64,000 nucleotides of DNA from Candidatus Zixiibacteriota bacterium (GTDB taxonomy: Bacteria; Zixibacteria; MSB-5A5; GN15; FEB-12), in contig JACZWU010000001.1 in assembly GCA_022571985.1 (NCBI GenBank), positions 343,501 to 407,500 on the forward strand, in the 5' to 3' direction. Under the pieces are notes generated by a model. That model saw only the letters and a list, made by a program, of their open reading frames with translations. It made no database searches and had not been told where the DNA came from. Position 1 is the first letter of the stretch, and each line of letters starts with the position of its first letter. The position numbers and the translations under genes were made by a program. Shown piece after piece: positions 50,880 to 59,857 of this stretch.

Positions 50880-53800
50880 CTAACTCTTCAACAGCCTGAC
50901 GTCCAGACCCAAAGCCTGAAGCTCTTTTATCAATACATTAAAAGCTTCGGGGTAACCCGGCTCCGGTGGATTCTCTCCCTTTACAATAGCTTCGTAAACA
51001 CGACTTCTGCCCTGCACATCGTCTGATTTTACAGTCAGCATCTCCTGTAGAGTATAGGCCGCACCGTATGCTTCCAGCGCCCAGACTTCCATTTCTCCAA
51101 AACGCTGTCCACCAAACTGTGCTTTACCGCCCAAAGGCTGCTGAGTTACCAGGGAATATGGCCCGATCGATCGGGCGTGAATTTTGTCATCTACCAAATG
51201 CGACAGCTTCATCATATAGATATAGCCGACAGTTACCGGATTATCCATGGCTCGGCCGGTCAGGCCGTCATAGACTGTAACTTTTCCGCTTTCTGGCAGT
51301 CCGGCCTCTTTTAGTTTTTCTCTTATCTGGTCCATTGAAGGAGCCTCGAAAGCAGGCACGGCCACCTTTTCATTTAGCTTTGAGGCCGCCCAGCCAAGAT
51401 GAGTTTCGAGAATTTGTCCGATATTCATACGAGAAGGCACACCCAGCGGATTTAAAACAATATCAACCGGAGTCCCGTCGGCCAGATACGGCATATCTTC
51501 AACAGGTACTATTTTTGAAACAACACCTTTGTTGCCATGACGTCCGGCCATTTTGTCGCCGACCGAAATCTTGCGGCGTATCGCCACCGAAAGTTTGACC
51601 AGCTGCTTAACTCCCGGAGACAACTCGGCACCGCGGATGACTTTGTCAATCTGCAATTCCAGCATCTGGTTCTTTTCTTTTAAGAGCGCCGCCGCTTCAT
51701 TTATGATGCTTTCCACATGCTTGTTAGTCGCTGGGTCTTTGCAGTAGCCCTGTGAGGCAACAGCGTTATCGAAATCGAAGTCTTCAAATAATTCAACGCT
51801 ATATTTATGACCGGAACGAATCAGGATTGTATTATCTATGGCAGAGCGTACCGTCTGGGAAGTTTTGCCTTCCAATAATTTGGCTACTGCCTGGCTGCGA
51901 AGTTTACCGATATCAAAAATCTTCTTGCCAAAATCTTTTCTGAGTTCAGCAATATCTGTCTTCTCCTGCTTCTTGGCCTCTTCGGTGCGCTCTTTACGTG
52001 AAAAGACCGAGGTCTTGATAACTATACCCCTCATTCCCGGAGGAGCTTTCAGGCTGGCATCTCTGACATCACCTGCTTTTTCGCCGAAAATCGCGCGAAG
52101 CAGACGCTCCTCAGGAGAAAGCTCTGTCTCTCCTTTTGGAGTAACTTTACCAACCAATACGTCACCGGCTTCCACCTCGGCACCAACTCTGACAATTCCC
52201 CGTTCATCAAGATTAAGCAGAGCTTCTTCGGAAACATTGGGAATTTCGCGGGTAATCTCTTCTGAGCCGCGCTTTGTATCGCGAACCTGAAGTTCATATT
52301 GTTCAATGTGAACAGAAGTATAGATATCGTCCTTGACCAGTCTCTCGGAGAGAATTATTGCATCCTCAAAGTTGTATCCCCTCCAGGGCATAAACGCTAC
52401 CAGAACATTGTATCCCAGAGCAAGTTCACCTTGGTCGACTGCCGGTCCGCTGGCTATTATGTCACCTTTGTTGATCTTGTCGCCGATACGGACAACCGGG
52501 GAAAAGTTAATACAGGTATCCTGATTCGAGCGGCGAAATTTTGTCAGCTTGTATTCAATGTTTTCCACATAGCCCAGATGTCCAGCCCTTGACTTTATAT
52601 CGGGCTTGATTACAATTCTGGTAGAATCTACTTTAACAACTTCGCCATCTTCATTGGCAACTAAAACAGCACCTGAATCCCTGGCGACTTTGACTTCCAT
52701 ACCGGTACCAACAATAGGAGCCTGAGTCCTCAGAAGAGGCAGCGCCTGCCGCTGCATGTTTGAACCCATTAAGGCGCGGTTGGCGTCATCGTGTTCCAAA
52801 AAGGGAATCATCGAAGCTGCTACAGAGATAATCTGGCGCTGGGAAACGTCCATGTACTCAACCTCGTCGCGGCTGACCATCGGGTAATCCGAGCGCTTAC
52901 GGGCCATGATATGTTCATTTGTTAGCTTGCCGTTTTTGTCCCGGGGTTCGTTGCTTTGAGCGATAAAGCAGCGGTCTTCCTGGTCAGCTGACAGATAGAC
53001 TATTTCATCTGTCACTTTGCCTTTCTTGACTTTGCGATAGGGTGTTTCAAGAAAACCGTATTTATTTATTTTGGCGAAAGTTGCCATCGAGGTTATCAGT
53101 CCGATGTTTGGTCCTTCAGGTGTTTCGATAGGACACATCCGGCCGTAGTGAGTGTGATGAACGTCACGAACTTCAAAGCCGGCTCTTTCGCGGGTAAGGC
53201 CGCCGGGTCCCAGAGCACTTAACCGGCGCTTATGAGTCAGATCCGAAAGCGGATTAGTTTGGTCCATAAACTGTGAAAGCTGTGAAGAACCAAAGAAAGT
53301 ATCAATTACCGATGAAACCGTTCTGGCATTAATCAACAGCTGCGGCGTCACGTTCTCCTGGTCTTTCAGCGACAGACGTTCACGTATCGTCCTGCCAACC
53401 CTGGAAAGACCGACTGAAAACAGATTCGACAGCAGCTCTCCGACAGTTCTGGCGCGGCGATTGCCCAGATGATCAATATCGTCGGTGAAACCCTTGCCGT
53501 TTACCAGGCCGACCAGATACTTTATAATCGCAATGAAGTCATCTTTGACCAAAGTAGTAGTATCGAGCGGGGTTTTCAGGTCAAGACGCTCGTTAATCAT
53601 ATAACGTCCTACCGCACCCAAATCATAGCGCTTGGAATTAAAGAAATAGCGGTCAAGTAAGGCTTCAGCCATTTCCATTGTCGGCGGTTCGCCCGGACGC
53701 AGCAAGTTATATATCTTTACCAGCGCTTCTTCTTTCGAAGTCGTAGGATCTTTGCGAATAGTGTTAAGAATTACATAAACTTCGCGTTTTTCCTCTTTGG

Positions 53801-54695
53801 GAATAATTTTCACCGAGGTCTGCCCGTTTGCACGAAGTGATTCTATTACTTCCCCAGAAAGTTGCTCACCGGCGGGGAAAAGAACTTCGCCTGTCTCTTT
53901 ATTAACCACAGTCTCTGCCAAAAATTCGTTTTCATGGTCGACGGCCTGCTTGCCTTTGAGCGAAAACTTGGTGGTTTTATAAAAAAGGTCTATGAGTTCT
54001 TCGGTTGTGGAATAACCCAGTGCACGCAGCAAAATGGTGACCGGCATTTTACGGCGAGAGTCGAGATAGACATTCATTACACTATTTATGTCTGTAGAAA
54101 ATTCTACCCAGCTGCCCCGGTAAGGGATAATTCTGGCCGAGTGTAATTGGGTACCGTTGGGATGAATGCTGTTGCTGAAGAAAACGCCCGGGCTGCGGTG
54201 CAACTGGCTGACAATGACTCTCTCAGCGCCATTTATTATGAAAGTTCCCCATTGTGTGATTATTGGCAGCTCACCCAGATATACATCCTGCTCAATGATG
54301 TCTTTAACTTCTTTTTTGTCGCCCTCTCCTGCATAAGATATCAAACGCATGGTAACTTTCAGGGGCGCGGCATGGCTCATATTTCTTTCGCGGCATTCAT
54401 CAATAGTATAGCGCGGCTGGCCAAGGTAATAGTTTACGTATTCCAGCTGATACATCTCTTTTACATCGTTTATCGGGAAGATATCGGTAAATATCTGATG
54501 CAGGCCTTTCATCTCTCGCTTGTCGGGCGCAATATCCGCCTGAAGAAAGCTGTCATACGAAACTAACTGTATGTCCAGAAGGTTCGGCATTTCTGTTGCA
54601 TCAGCAATTTTACCGTAACTTTTTCTCAAATTTCCGTTCGTCTGCACCAAGGGAAATCCCTCCTTATATAACAGAGCATACCCAGCGGAAGCCAC
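50880..54695 (-). CDS. rpoB: DNA-directed RNA polymerase subunit beta
   Basis: 1271 aa. The rifampicin pocket ([20 protein letters not shown] and [20 protein letters not shown]) keeps the residues of sensitive enzymes (Asp516, His526, Ser531 in E. coli numbering). ERPG-like [19 protein letters not shown] and [17 protein letters not shown] are intact. The immediate DVHHTHYGR shows His where E. coli has Pro, a minor difference. Confidence 0.98.
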   Translation of the reverse strand: MASAGYALLYKEGFPLVQTNGNLRKSYGKIADATEMPNLLDIQLVSYDSFLQADIAPDKREMKGLHQIFTDIFPINDVKEMYQLEYVNYYLGQPRYTIDECRERNMSHAAPLKVTMRLISYAGEGDKKEVKDIIEQDVYLGELPIITQWGTFIINGAERVIVSQLHRSPGVFFSNSIHPNGTQLHSARIIPYRGSWVEFSTDINSVMNVYLDSRRKMPVTILLRALGYSTTEELIDLFYKTTKFSLKGKQAVDHENEFLAETVVNKETGEVLFPAGEQLSGEVIESLRANGQTSVKIIPKEEKREVYVILNTIRKDPTTSKEEALVKIYNLLRPGEPPTMEMAEALLDRYFFNSKRYDLGAVGRYMINERLDLKTPLDTTTLVKDDFIAIIKYLVGLVNGKGFTDDIDHLGNRRARTVGELLSNLFSVGLSRVGRTIRERLSLKDQENVTPQLLINARTVSSVIDTFFGSSQLSQFMDQTNPLSDLTHKRRLSALGPGGLTRERAGFEVRDVHHTHYGRMCPIETPEGPNIGLITSMATFAKINKYGFLETPYRKVKKGKVTDEIVYLSADQEDRCFIAQSNEPRDKNGKLTNEHIMARKRSDYPMVSRDEVEYMDVSQRQIISVAASMIPFLEHDDANRALMGSNMQRQALPLLRTQAPIVGTGMEVKVARDSGAVLVANEDGEVVKVDSTRIVIKPDIKSRAGHLGYVENIEYKLTKFRRSNQDTCINFSPVVRIGDKINKGDIIASGPAVDQGELALGYNVLVAFMPWRGYNFEDAIILSERLVKDDIYTSVHIEQYELQVRDTKRGSEEITREIPNVSEEALLNLDERGIVRVGAEVEAGDVLVGKVTPKGETELSPEERLLRAIFGEKAGDVRDASLKAPPGMRGIVIKTSVFSRKERTEEAKKQEKTDIAELRKDFGKKIFDIGKLRSQAVAKLLEGKTSQTVRSAIDNTILIRSGHKYSVELFEDFDFDNAVASQGYCKDPATNKHVESIINEAAALLKEKNQMLELQIDKVIRGAELSPGVKQLVKLSVAIRRKISVGDKMAGRHGNKGVVSKIVPVEDMPYLADGTPVDIVLNPLGVPSRMNIGQILETHLGWAASKLNEKVAVPAFEAPSMDQIREKLKEAGLPESGKVTVYDGLTGRAMDNPVTVGYIYMMKLSHLVDDKIHARSIGPYSLVTQQPLGGKAQFGGQRFGEMEVWALEAYGAAYTLQEMLTVKSDDVQGRSRVYEAIVKGENPPEPGYPEAFNVLIKELQALGLDVRLLKS

Positions 54696-54763
54696 TGCTC
54701 CCGTTGAGCGTATTAATAATAATTTTCATCACACAAGCTGATTCTGCCACCTATTTCAATTTT

Positions 54764-54788
54764 CTCCCCATTTTTTCTATGCGGGGAG
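54764..54788 (-). other. Hairpin in the rplL-rpoB gap
   Basis: CTCCCC and GGGGAG form a 6-bp stem around a 13-base AT-rich loop, in the largest gap (199 bases) of the cluster. In enterobacteria this gap holds an attenuator and an RNase III site. Without a T-run this stem is only a candidate counterpart. Confidence 0.4.
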
Positions 54789-54894
54789 CCTTACATGCAG
54801 TTAATCAACCTTCAAAACAAAAAAGGGGATTAATATTTATTTCTCCAACCAGTACAAATAAAATTGGTTCCCGATTATCTGAAAACCAACTCAA

Positions 54895-55278
54895 TTACTT
54901 TAAGTCTACGCTGGCACCAACCTCTTCGAGCTTGGCTTTGGCCTTTTCAGCTTCTTCTTTAGATACGCCTTCTTTGACCGCCACCGGAGCGCTTTCGACT
55001 AAGTCTTTGGCTTCTTTAAGCCCCAGCGAAGTCAGCTCTCGGACAACTTTAATAACCTGAATTTTCTTGTCACCTGCAGCCAGCAGCTGAACTGCAAATT
55101 CAGTTTGCTCTTCAACAACAGCAGCACCAGCAGCCGGTCCGGCCGCAATCGCTACCGGAGCAGCAGCAGTTACGTTAAACTTGTCTTCGATAGCCGTCTT
55201 TAAATCAGACAGCTCCATGGCATTCAATGTACCAATCTTATCAACAATTTCTTCAACAGCAGTAGCCACTTGTTTCAC
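54895..55278 (-). CDS. rplL: 50S ribosomal protein L7/L12
   Basis: 127 aa. Stalk protein recruiting GTPase factors. N-terminal dimerisation helix pair, Ala-rich hinge ([17 protein letters not shown]), and C-domain [20 protein letters not shown] with [13 protein letters not shown] are standard. Confidence 0.97.
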   Translation of the reverse strand: MKQVATAVEEIVDKIGTLNAMELSDLKTAIEDKFNVTAAAPVAIAAGPAAGAAVVEEQTEFAVQLLAAGDKKIQVIKVVRELTSLGLKEAKDLVESAPVAVKEGVSKEEAEKAKAKLEEVGASVDLK

Positions 55279-55316
55279 CTCACACTTTATTCAATTAATG
55301 TTTCAATTTTCTAAGT

Positions 55317-55841
55317 TTAATTTTCGCTCTTTTTCTTTTCTGCAAGCGCCTCAATCACGCCCAAAAGACCCTGGAAGAAAGCATCAACCAACATTGCCAC
55401 ATTCTTGACAGGAGCTTCGACTACCGAAGCAATCATGCCCAGTAGCTCGTCTTTAGAAGGCAGATCTGCGAGTTTCTGAATATCGCCGCCGGAAAATACT
55501 TCTTCTTCGACAACAAAAACCTTCATTCTCGGCAGCTCGCGCTCCTTAAATGAATCGTGCAGAATCTTGGCCGCCACAGCAGCATCTTCTTTGGTGAAAG
55601 CTATCGCCGTGGGACCGATCAGATGCTCGGCAATACCGCTAACTCCGGCCTGCTCTGAGGCAACCTTGACCAGAGTGTTCTTGGCTATAATAAATTTAAT
55701 ATCCTGCTCACGCAGTTTTTTGCGCAGGATTGTCATTTCAGCCACATTCAAACCCTGATAATCAGTTACGAAGTAAGCATTATTGCCAACAAACAACTCT
55801 TTGATGCGGGCAACTTCTTCTAATTTTTGTGCATTCGGCAT
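55317..55841 (-). CDS. rplJ: 50S ribosomal protein L10
   Basis: 174 aa. Stalk base protein that binds L7/L12 dimers by its C-terminal helix. VTDYQGLNVAEMTILRKKLR and the conserved KNTLVKVA are visible. 38 bases before rplL. Confidence 0.96.
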   Translation of the reverse strand: MPNAQKLEEVARIKELFVGNNAYFVTDYQGLNVAEMTILRKKLREQDIKFIIAKNTLVKVASEQAGVSGIAEHLIGPTAIAFTKEDAAVAAKILHDSFKERELPRMKVFVVEEEVFSGGDIQKLADLPSKDELLGMIASVVEAPVKNVAMLVDAFFQGLLGVIEALAEKKKSEN

Positions 55842-55870
55842 TTTCTAATAGCTCCGTTCAATAACCAATT

Positions 55871-56563
55871 TTATGACGTAAGTGAACTTTGGTCTAATTT
55901 TATTCCCGGACTCATTGTCGAGCAAATAGAAGCATTTAGCATATAGGTGCCCTTTGAAGTTGTAGGCTTGGCTTTTATGATAGCCTCTGCCAGAGTCCGC
56001 ACATTTTCAATTAACTTTTCTTTTTCGAAAGACATTTTGCCAACTGCGGCTGCAATATTGGCCTGCTTATCAACTCTAAACTCGATACGTCCGCCCTTGA
56101 GCTCCTTGACCGTCCGGCCTATGTCCATTGTAACCGTGCCTGCTTTGGGATTTGGCATCAGTCCCTTGGGGCCGAGTACTTTTCCGAGCTTACCGACAAC
56201 TTTCATCATATCCGGCGTTGCCACACAAACATCAAATTCTGCCCAGCCGCCTTTTATTCTATCCCCCAAATCTTCAGCTCCGACAACATCAGCACCTGCT
56301 TCGGTGGCCTCGGCAGCTTTTTCGCCCTGGGCAAAAACCGCTATGCGAATTGTTTTACCGGTTCCGTGAGGTAAAGCAACTGTGCCGCGAACCATCTGGT
56401 CAGCATGCTTGGGATTTACACCCAACCTGAATGCCACCTCCAGGGACTCATCAAATTTGCCTTTATTACCCTCTTTGAGAATATCCAGTGCTTCTTCCAA
56501 AGTGAATGACTTCAGAGGGTCAATCTTTTCACGATAAGCTTTGTATCTTTTTGATCTTTTCAT
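55871..56563 (-). CDS. rplA: 50S ribosomal protein L1
   Basis: 230 aa from ATG 56563 (MKRSKRYKAYREKIDP), preceded by AGGGAG; the track's 10 extra residues are unlikely. L1-stalk protein. VRGTVALPHGTGKTIRIAVF and LGKVLGPKGLMPNPKAGTVT are diagnostic. Confidence 0.97.
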   Translation of the reverse strand: MKRSKRYKAYREKIDPLKSFTLEEALDILKEGNKGKFDESLEVAFRLGVNPKHADQMVRGTVALPHGTGKTIRIAVFAQGEKAAEATEAGADVVGAEDLGDRIKGGWAEFDVCVATPDMMKVVGKLGKVLGPKGLMPNPKAGTVTMDIGRTVKELKGGRIEFRVDKQANIAAAVGKMSFEKEKLIENVRTLAEAIIKAKPTTSKGTYMLNASICSTMSPGIKLDQSSLTS

Positions 56564-56621
56564 ATCTCTTTCTCCCTGAAAGTCAAAATGCAATCAGGTG
56601 CAAACGAATATTTATTCGGCT

Positions 56622-57047
56622 CTAGTTGCCAACTACGATCCCCATGGAGCGGGCCGTTCCTTCTATTATGAGCATAGCCTGACTTATTGAAGAGGCGTTT
56701 AAGTCGACCATCTTTGTCTTGGCAATTTCTTCTACCTGCTCTTTGGTTACTTTGCCAACTTTATCCTTGTTGGGCACCCCGGAACCTTTTTGAATTTTTG
56801 CTGCTCTCTTTAACAACGTTGACGCCGGCGGTGTTTTGGTTATAAACGAAAACGACTTATCCGTATAGACCGAAATTATGACCGGGGTCAGTATCCCCTC
56901 TCCGTCCTTGGTTCTGGCGTTAAATGCTTTGCAAAATTCCATAATGTTAACGCCACGCTGACCCAAAGCCGGACCCACCGGAGGAGCCGGAGTTGCCTGG
57001 CCGGCCGGAATTTGAAGCTTAATATATCCTGTTACTTTTTTACCCAT
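56622..57047 (-). CDS. rplK: 50S ribosomal protein L11
   Basis: 141 aa. Stalk-base protein sensing GTPase factors and stringent factor. [20 protein letters not shown] with [14 protein letters not shown] is the conserved thiostrepton-region N-domain. Confidence 0.97.
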   Translation of the reverse strand: MGKKVTGYIKLQIPAGQATPAPPVGPALGQRGVNIMEFCKAFNARTKDGEGILTPVIISVYTDKSFSFITKTPPASTLLKRAAKIQKGSGVPNKDKVGKVTKEQVEEIAKTKMVDLNASSISQAMLIIEGTARSMGIVVGN

Positions 57048-57060
57048 TTTCCTATAACCA

Positions 57061-57636
57061 CTAATTTTTTCCTTTGGCTGCCTCTACCTGCAGAAAATCA
57101 AGTTCTACAGGAGTAGGTCTGCCAAAAATTGAGACCATTACTTTTATCTTCTTGCGTTCCAAATTTACTTCGCTGACCGTACCTGAAAAATCATTAAAAG
57201 GTCCGTCGATGACCTTTACTGCATCACCCGCCTGATAGGGCACATTGGTCGGCTCTTCGGTGCGACTGCGGTCAATCTGACCGACAATTCGCTCGACTTC
57301 AACCTCTTTTAACGGCACCGGCTTGCCGCCGCCACCGACAAAATTGGTTATTCCGGGTGTATTAATTACCAGGTCCTGGGTACGCTTGTCCAGAGCTACT
57401 TCAATCAAAATATAACTTGGCAGAAACTTCTTATTGGAAGTCGTCCTTTTGCCATGCTTCATTTCAGTAACTTCTTCAGTCGGAACCAGAATCTGGCCGA
57501 ATTTTTCCTGAAGTCCGGCGTTTTCCACGTTTGACTCCAGATACCTCTTAGCTTTCTGCTCGTGGCCGGAATAGGTGTGTATGGCGTACCAGCGCAGAGT
57601 CGTTGTAGTTTTCTCAGCCTCCACTGCCACCGCCAA
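57061..57636 (-). CDS. nusG: Transcription termination/antitermination protein NusG
   Basis: 191 aa at most. NGN domain [23 protein letters not shown] domain [20 protein letters not shown]. Couples RNA polymerase to the ribosome and Rho. No ATG exists at the start: candidates are TTG 57636, GTG 57630 and GTG 57624, all inside the 3' end of secE. The first ~14 residues ([12 protein letters not shown]) before the domain make the exact start immaterial to function. Confidence 0.96.
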   Translation of the reverse strand: MAVAVEAEKTTTTLRWYAIHTYSGHEQKAKRYLESNVENAGLQEKFGQILVPTEEVTEMKHGKRTTSNKKFLPSYILIEVALDKRTQDLVINTPGITNFVGGGGKPVPLKEVEVERIVGQIDRSRTEEPTNVPYQAGDAVKVIDGPFNDFSGTVSEVNLERKKIKVMVSIFGRPTPVELDFLQVEAAKGKN

Positions 57637-57811
57637 AAATAGTTGTGACTATCAGTGTTAAAACCTTGTCCACAATTCCAATAAAGATAGCCACGATAAA
57701 TGAGACTATGATTACGACTATAGTCGAACCAGTAAGCTCGTCCTTGGAAGGCCAACTGACCTTCTTCAGCTCCACAGAAACTTCTTTTAGAAAACGTTTG
57801 AATTTATTCAT
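57614..57811 (-). CDS. secE: Protein translocase subunit SecE
   Basis: 65 aa, single-helix short form. [20 protein letters not shown] then [20 protein letters not shown]. Stabilises SecY. The 3' end (GGGSGG) overlaps the possible nusG starts by up to 23 bases. It follows tRNA-Trp closely. Confidence 0.96.
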   Translation of the reverse strand: MNKFKRFLKEVSVELKKVSWPSKDELTGSTIVVIIVSFIVAIFIGIVDKVLTLIVTTIFGGGSGG

Positions 57812-57832
57812 TTCAACTCAATCTATAGATTT

Positions 57833-57906
57833 CAGGCCAGGGGGGACTCGAACCCGCAACATCCGGTTTTGGAGACCGGCGCTCTACCAATTGGAGCTAC
57901 TGGCCT
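57833..57906 (-). tRNA. tRNA-Trp (anticodon CCA)
   Basis: Minus strand: acceptor AGGCCAG/CTGGCCT, D-arm GCTC...GAGC, anticodon loop CTCCAAA giving CCA, discriminator G. The T-stem GCGGG/CCCCC has one C-C mismatch. Sits between rpmG and secE, the classic position for tRNA-Trp. Confidence 0.95.
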
Positions 57907-57920
57907 ATTCAGCATCTTTA

Positions 57921-58073
57921 TTATCTCGTCTCCTTGTGCTTCGTATGCTTATTGCAAAACGAGCAATACTTTCTATTTTCAACGCGGTCAGGATGTGTCC
58001 GCTTATTTTTGGTCGAATTATAGTTGCGGCGCTTACACTGTTCGCACGCTAAAATTATTATATCCCTCGTCAT
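57921..58073 (-). CDS. rpmG: 50S ribosomal protein L33 (zinc-binding form)
   Basis: Not in the ORF track; translated by hand: 50 aa, [20 protein letters not shown] at the start and [16 protein letters not shown] at the end. Two CxxC pairs give the zinc form. Located between tuf and tRNA-Trp, as in many bacteria. Confidence 0.96.
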   Translation of the reverse strand: MTRDIIILACEQCKRRNYNSTKNKRTHPDRVENRKYCSFCNKHTKHKETR

Positions 58074-58094
58074 AAATTATTCTCTCTGTTCTAC

Positions 58095-59309
58095 TTATCC
58101 TTCAATCACTTCACTGACAACGCCGGCGCCGACTGTCTTGCCACCCTCGCGGATGGCAAAACGAAGCTCTTTCTCAATTGCTATGGGCATTATCAACTCA
58201 ACATCCATGGTTACATTATCGCCGGGCATGACCATCTCAACTCCACTGGGAAGCTGGGCTATGCCGGTTACATCCGTTGTCCTGAAATAAAACTGTGGAC
58301 GATAACCTGTGAAAAACGGGGTGTGGCGACCACCCTCTTCTTTGGTCAATATATATACTTCTGCCTTAAACTTGGTGTGAGGCTTGATCGATCCCGGCTT
58401 GGCCAGTACCATGCCGCGCTCGATATCTTCACGATTGACGCCTCTTAAAAGAAGACCAACATTATCGCCGGCACGACCCTCATCAAGAAGCTTACGAAAC
58501 ATCTCTACGCCGGTTACGACCGTCTTAGTGGTGTCTTTGATACCAACCACTTCGACTTCTTCGCCGACCTTGACTATGCCGCGATCTATACGGCCGGTGC
58601 CCACTGTGCCGCGACCCGTTATCGAAAAGACATCTTCAATCGGCATCAAAAAGGGCTTGTCTATCTCACGCTTAGGCTCCGGGATATATTCATCTAAAGC
58701 CGTTATCAACTCAACTATCGATTTGAAAGCCGCATCATCAAGACTCTTCGATTCATCCAAGCCGGCTGTCATGGCCTGCAAGGCTGAACCACGGATTACA
58801 GGTATATCATCACCCGGAAACTCATAGACGCTTAAAAGCTCTCTGACTTCAAGCTCTACTAAGTCCAATAGCTCCGGGTCATCGACCTGGTCGACTTTAT
58901 TCATATAAACTATGATAAAAGGAACGCCAACCTGACGGGCTAAAAGAATATGCTCACGGGTCTGAGGCATAGGGCCGTCAGATGCTGATACCACCAGAAT
59001 GGCTCCATCCATCTGAGCTGCGCCGGTTATCATGTTCTTGACATAGTCCGCGTGACCGGGACAGTCAACGTGGGCATAGTGACGATTCTCTGATTCGTAT
59101 TCTACGTGAGAGGTGGCAATGGTGATGCCTCTTTCACGCTCTTCGGGAGCGTTATCTATCGAGTCGAACGAACGGACCTCGGTGTTACCGCTCTTGCGTG
59201 CCAAATACATGGTCATCGCCGCGGTCAGAGTTGTCTTTCCGTGATCAACATGACCGATAGTACCTACATTTACATGTGGTTTCGTGCGCTCAAATTTCGC
59301 CTTGGCCAT
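58095..59309 (-). CDS. tuf: Elongation factor Tu, copy 2
   Basis: 404 aa, ten substitutions from copy 1 (all mild: S/A, Y/F, I/V, D/E and similar). All GTPase motifs are intact, so both copies should work. First protein gene of the cluster, 48 bases after tRNA-Thr. The sequence identity with copy 1 continues at DNA level and 6 bases past the stop. Confidence 0.98.
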   Translation of the reverse strand: MAKAKFERTKPHVNVGTIGHVDHGKTTLTAAMTMYLARKSGNTEVRSFDSIDNAPEERERGITIATSHVEYESENRHYAHVDCPGHADYVKNMITGAAQMDGAILVVSASDGPMPQTREHILLARQVGVPFIIVYMNKVDQVDDPELLDLVELEVRELLSVYEFPGDDIPVIRGSALQAMTAGLDESKSLDDAAFKSIVELITALDEYIPEPKREIDKPFLMPIEDVFSITGRGTVGTGRIDRGIVKVGEEVEVVGIKDTTKTVVTGVEMFRKLLDEGRAGDNVGLLLRGVNREDIERGMVLAKPGSIKPHTKFKAEVYILTKEEGGRHTPFFTGYRPQFYFRTTDVTGIAQLPSGVEMVMPGDNVTMDVELIMPIAIEKELRFAIREGGKTVGAGVVSEVIEG

Positions 59310-59357
59310 AACAGCTATATTCCTTTCGTTTACCTACTTAACTTCAAAATTTAAACA

Positions 59358-59430
59358 AGCCCAGAACCAGGATTGAACTGGTGACCTCATCCTTACCAAG
59401 GATGTGCTCTACCAACTGAGCTATCTGGGC
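59358..59430 (-). tRNA. tRNA-Thr (anticodon GGT)
   Basis: Minus strand: acceptor GCCCAGA/TCTGGGC, D-arm GCTC...GAGC, anticodon CATCC-TTGGTAA-GGATG giving GGT, T-arm ACCAG-TTCAATC-CTGGT, discriminator T. CCA not encoded. First gene of the cluster, upstream of tuf. Confidence 0.95.
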
Positions 59431-59443
59431 CGAAATTTCTTCA

Positions 59444-59470
59444 GCCAAAAAAAATGCCTTTTTATAGGCA
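59444..59470 (-). promoter_or_regulatory. Small hairpin plus T-run in the tRNA-Thr leader (possible attenuator)
   Basis: Minus strand TGCCT-ATAAAA-AGGCA followed by nine T. It sits between the promoter and tRNA-Thr. The stem is only 5 bp, so termination would be weak. Confidence 0.35.
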
Positions 59471-59479
59471 AGATGGCAA

Positions 59480-59507
59480 TGTATAAGTATTTACAAGATT
59501 TTGTCAA
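59480..59507 (-). promoter_or_regulatory. Sigma70-type promoter for tRNA-Thr-tuf-rpmG...
   Basis: Minus strand: perfect -35 TTGACA (59502-59507), 16-base spacer, -10 TATACA (59480-59485), about 50 bases before tRNA-Thr. It is the natural start of the 32-kb cluster. Confidence 0.6.
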
Positions 59508-59766
59508 GCGCATTTTCTATCGAATCACAAATTTAATATCAAAAAACCGGACATTCTTTGCCATTTGCTTATTTCGGCAAAAAACTGTTCAAATTTAGCA
59601 CAATTTGTGGTTTTTCCGCACAGGCAGAACGCCACCCGACCCGTTAAACATTTGAGACACAACAGTTTAAACTAGAACAGATGCTGCTGAACAGAAATTT
59701 TAGGCAATTCGCTAATTTTCTCTTTTTTTTCATAATCTCGCCCCTGGTAAAGAGCAAGAAATCATA

Positions 59767-59857
59767 CTTGTATAATTTGACGGATTTTCTATCTTATTAT
59801 GATATTTACAGGCATTAAGTACACTCTAAACTTTCCTAATTGAAAGGTTGATTTATG
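59767..59857 (+). promoter_or_regulatory. Conserved leader of SBBP gene 1 (copy 1)
   Basis: CTTGTATAATTTGACGG, then CTATCTTATTATG, CTCTAAACTTTCC and GAAAGGTTGATTT before the ATG. It matches the leader at 62298-62390 along its length and includes the -10-like TATAAT and the Shine-Dalgarno. Confidence 0.6.

Larger units (their letters stand above)
59431..59854. other. Divergent intergenic region between the ribosomal cluster and the SBBP locus
   Basis: 424 bases with no supported gene. The left part holds a minus-strand promoter and a leader hairpin for tRNA-Thr-tuf; the right part holds a TATAAT at 59771-59776 and the conserved leader of the SBBP gene. The middle is AT-rich and featureless to me. 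Confidence 0.7.
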
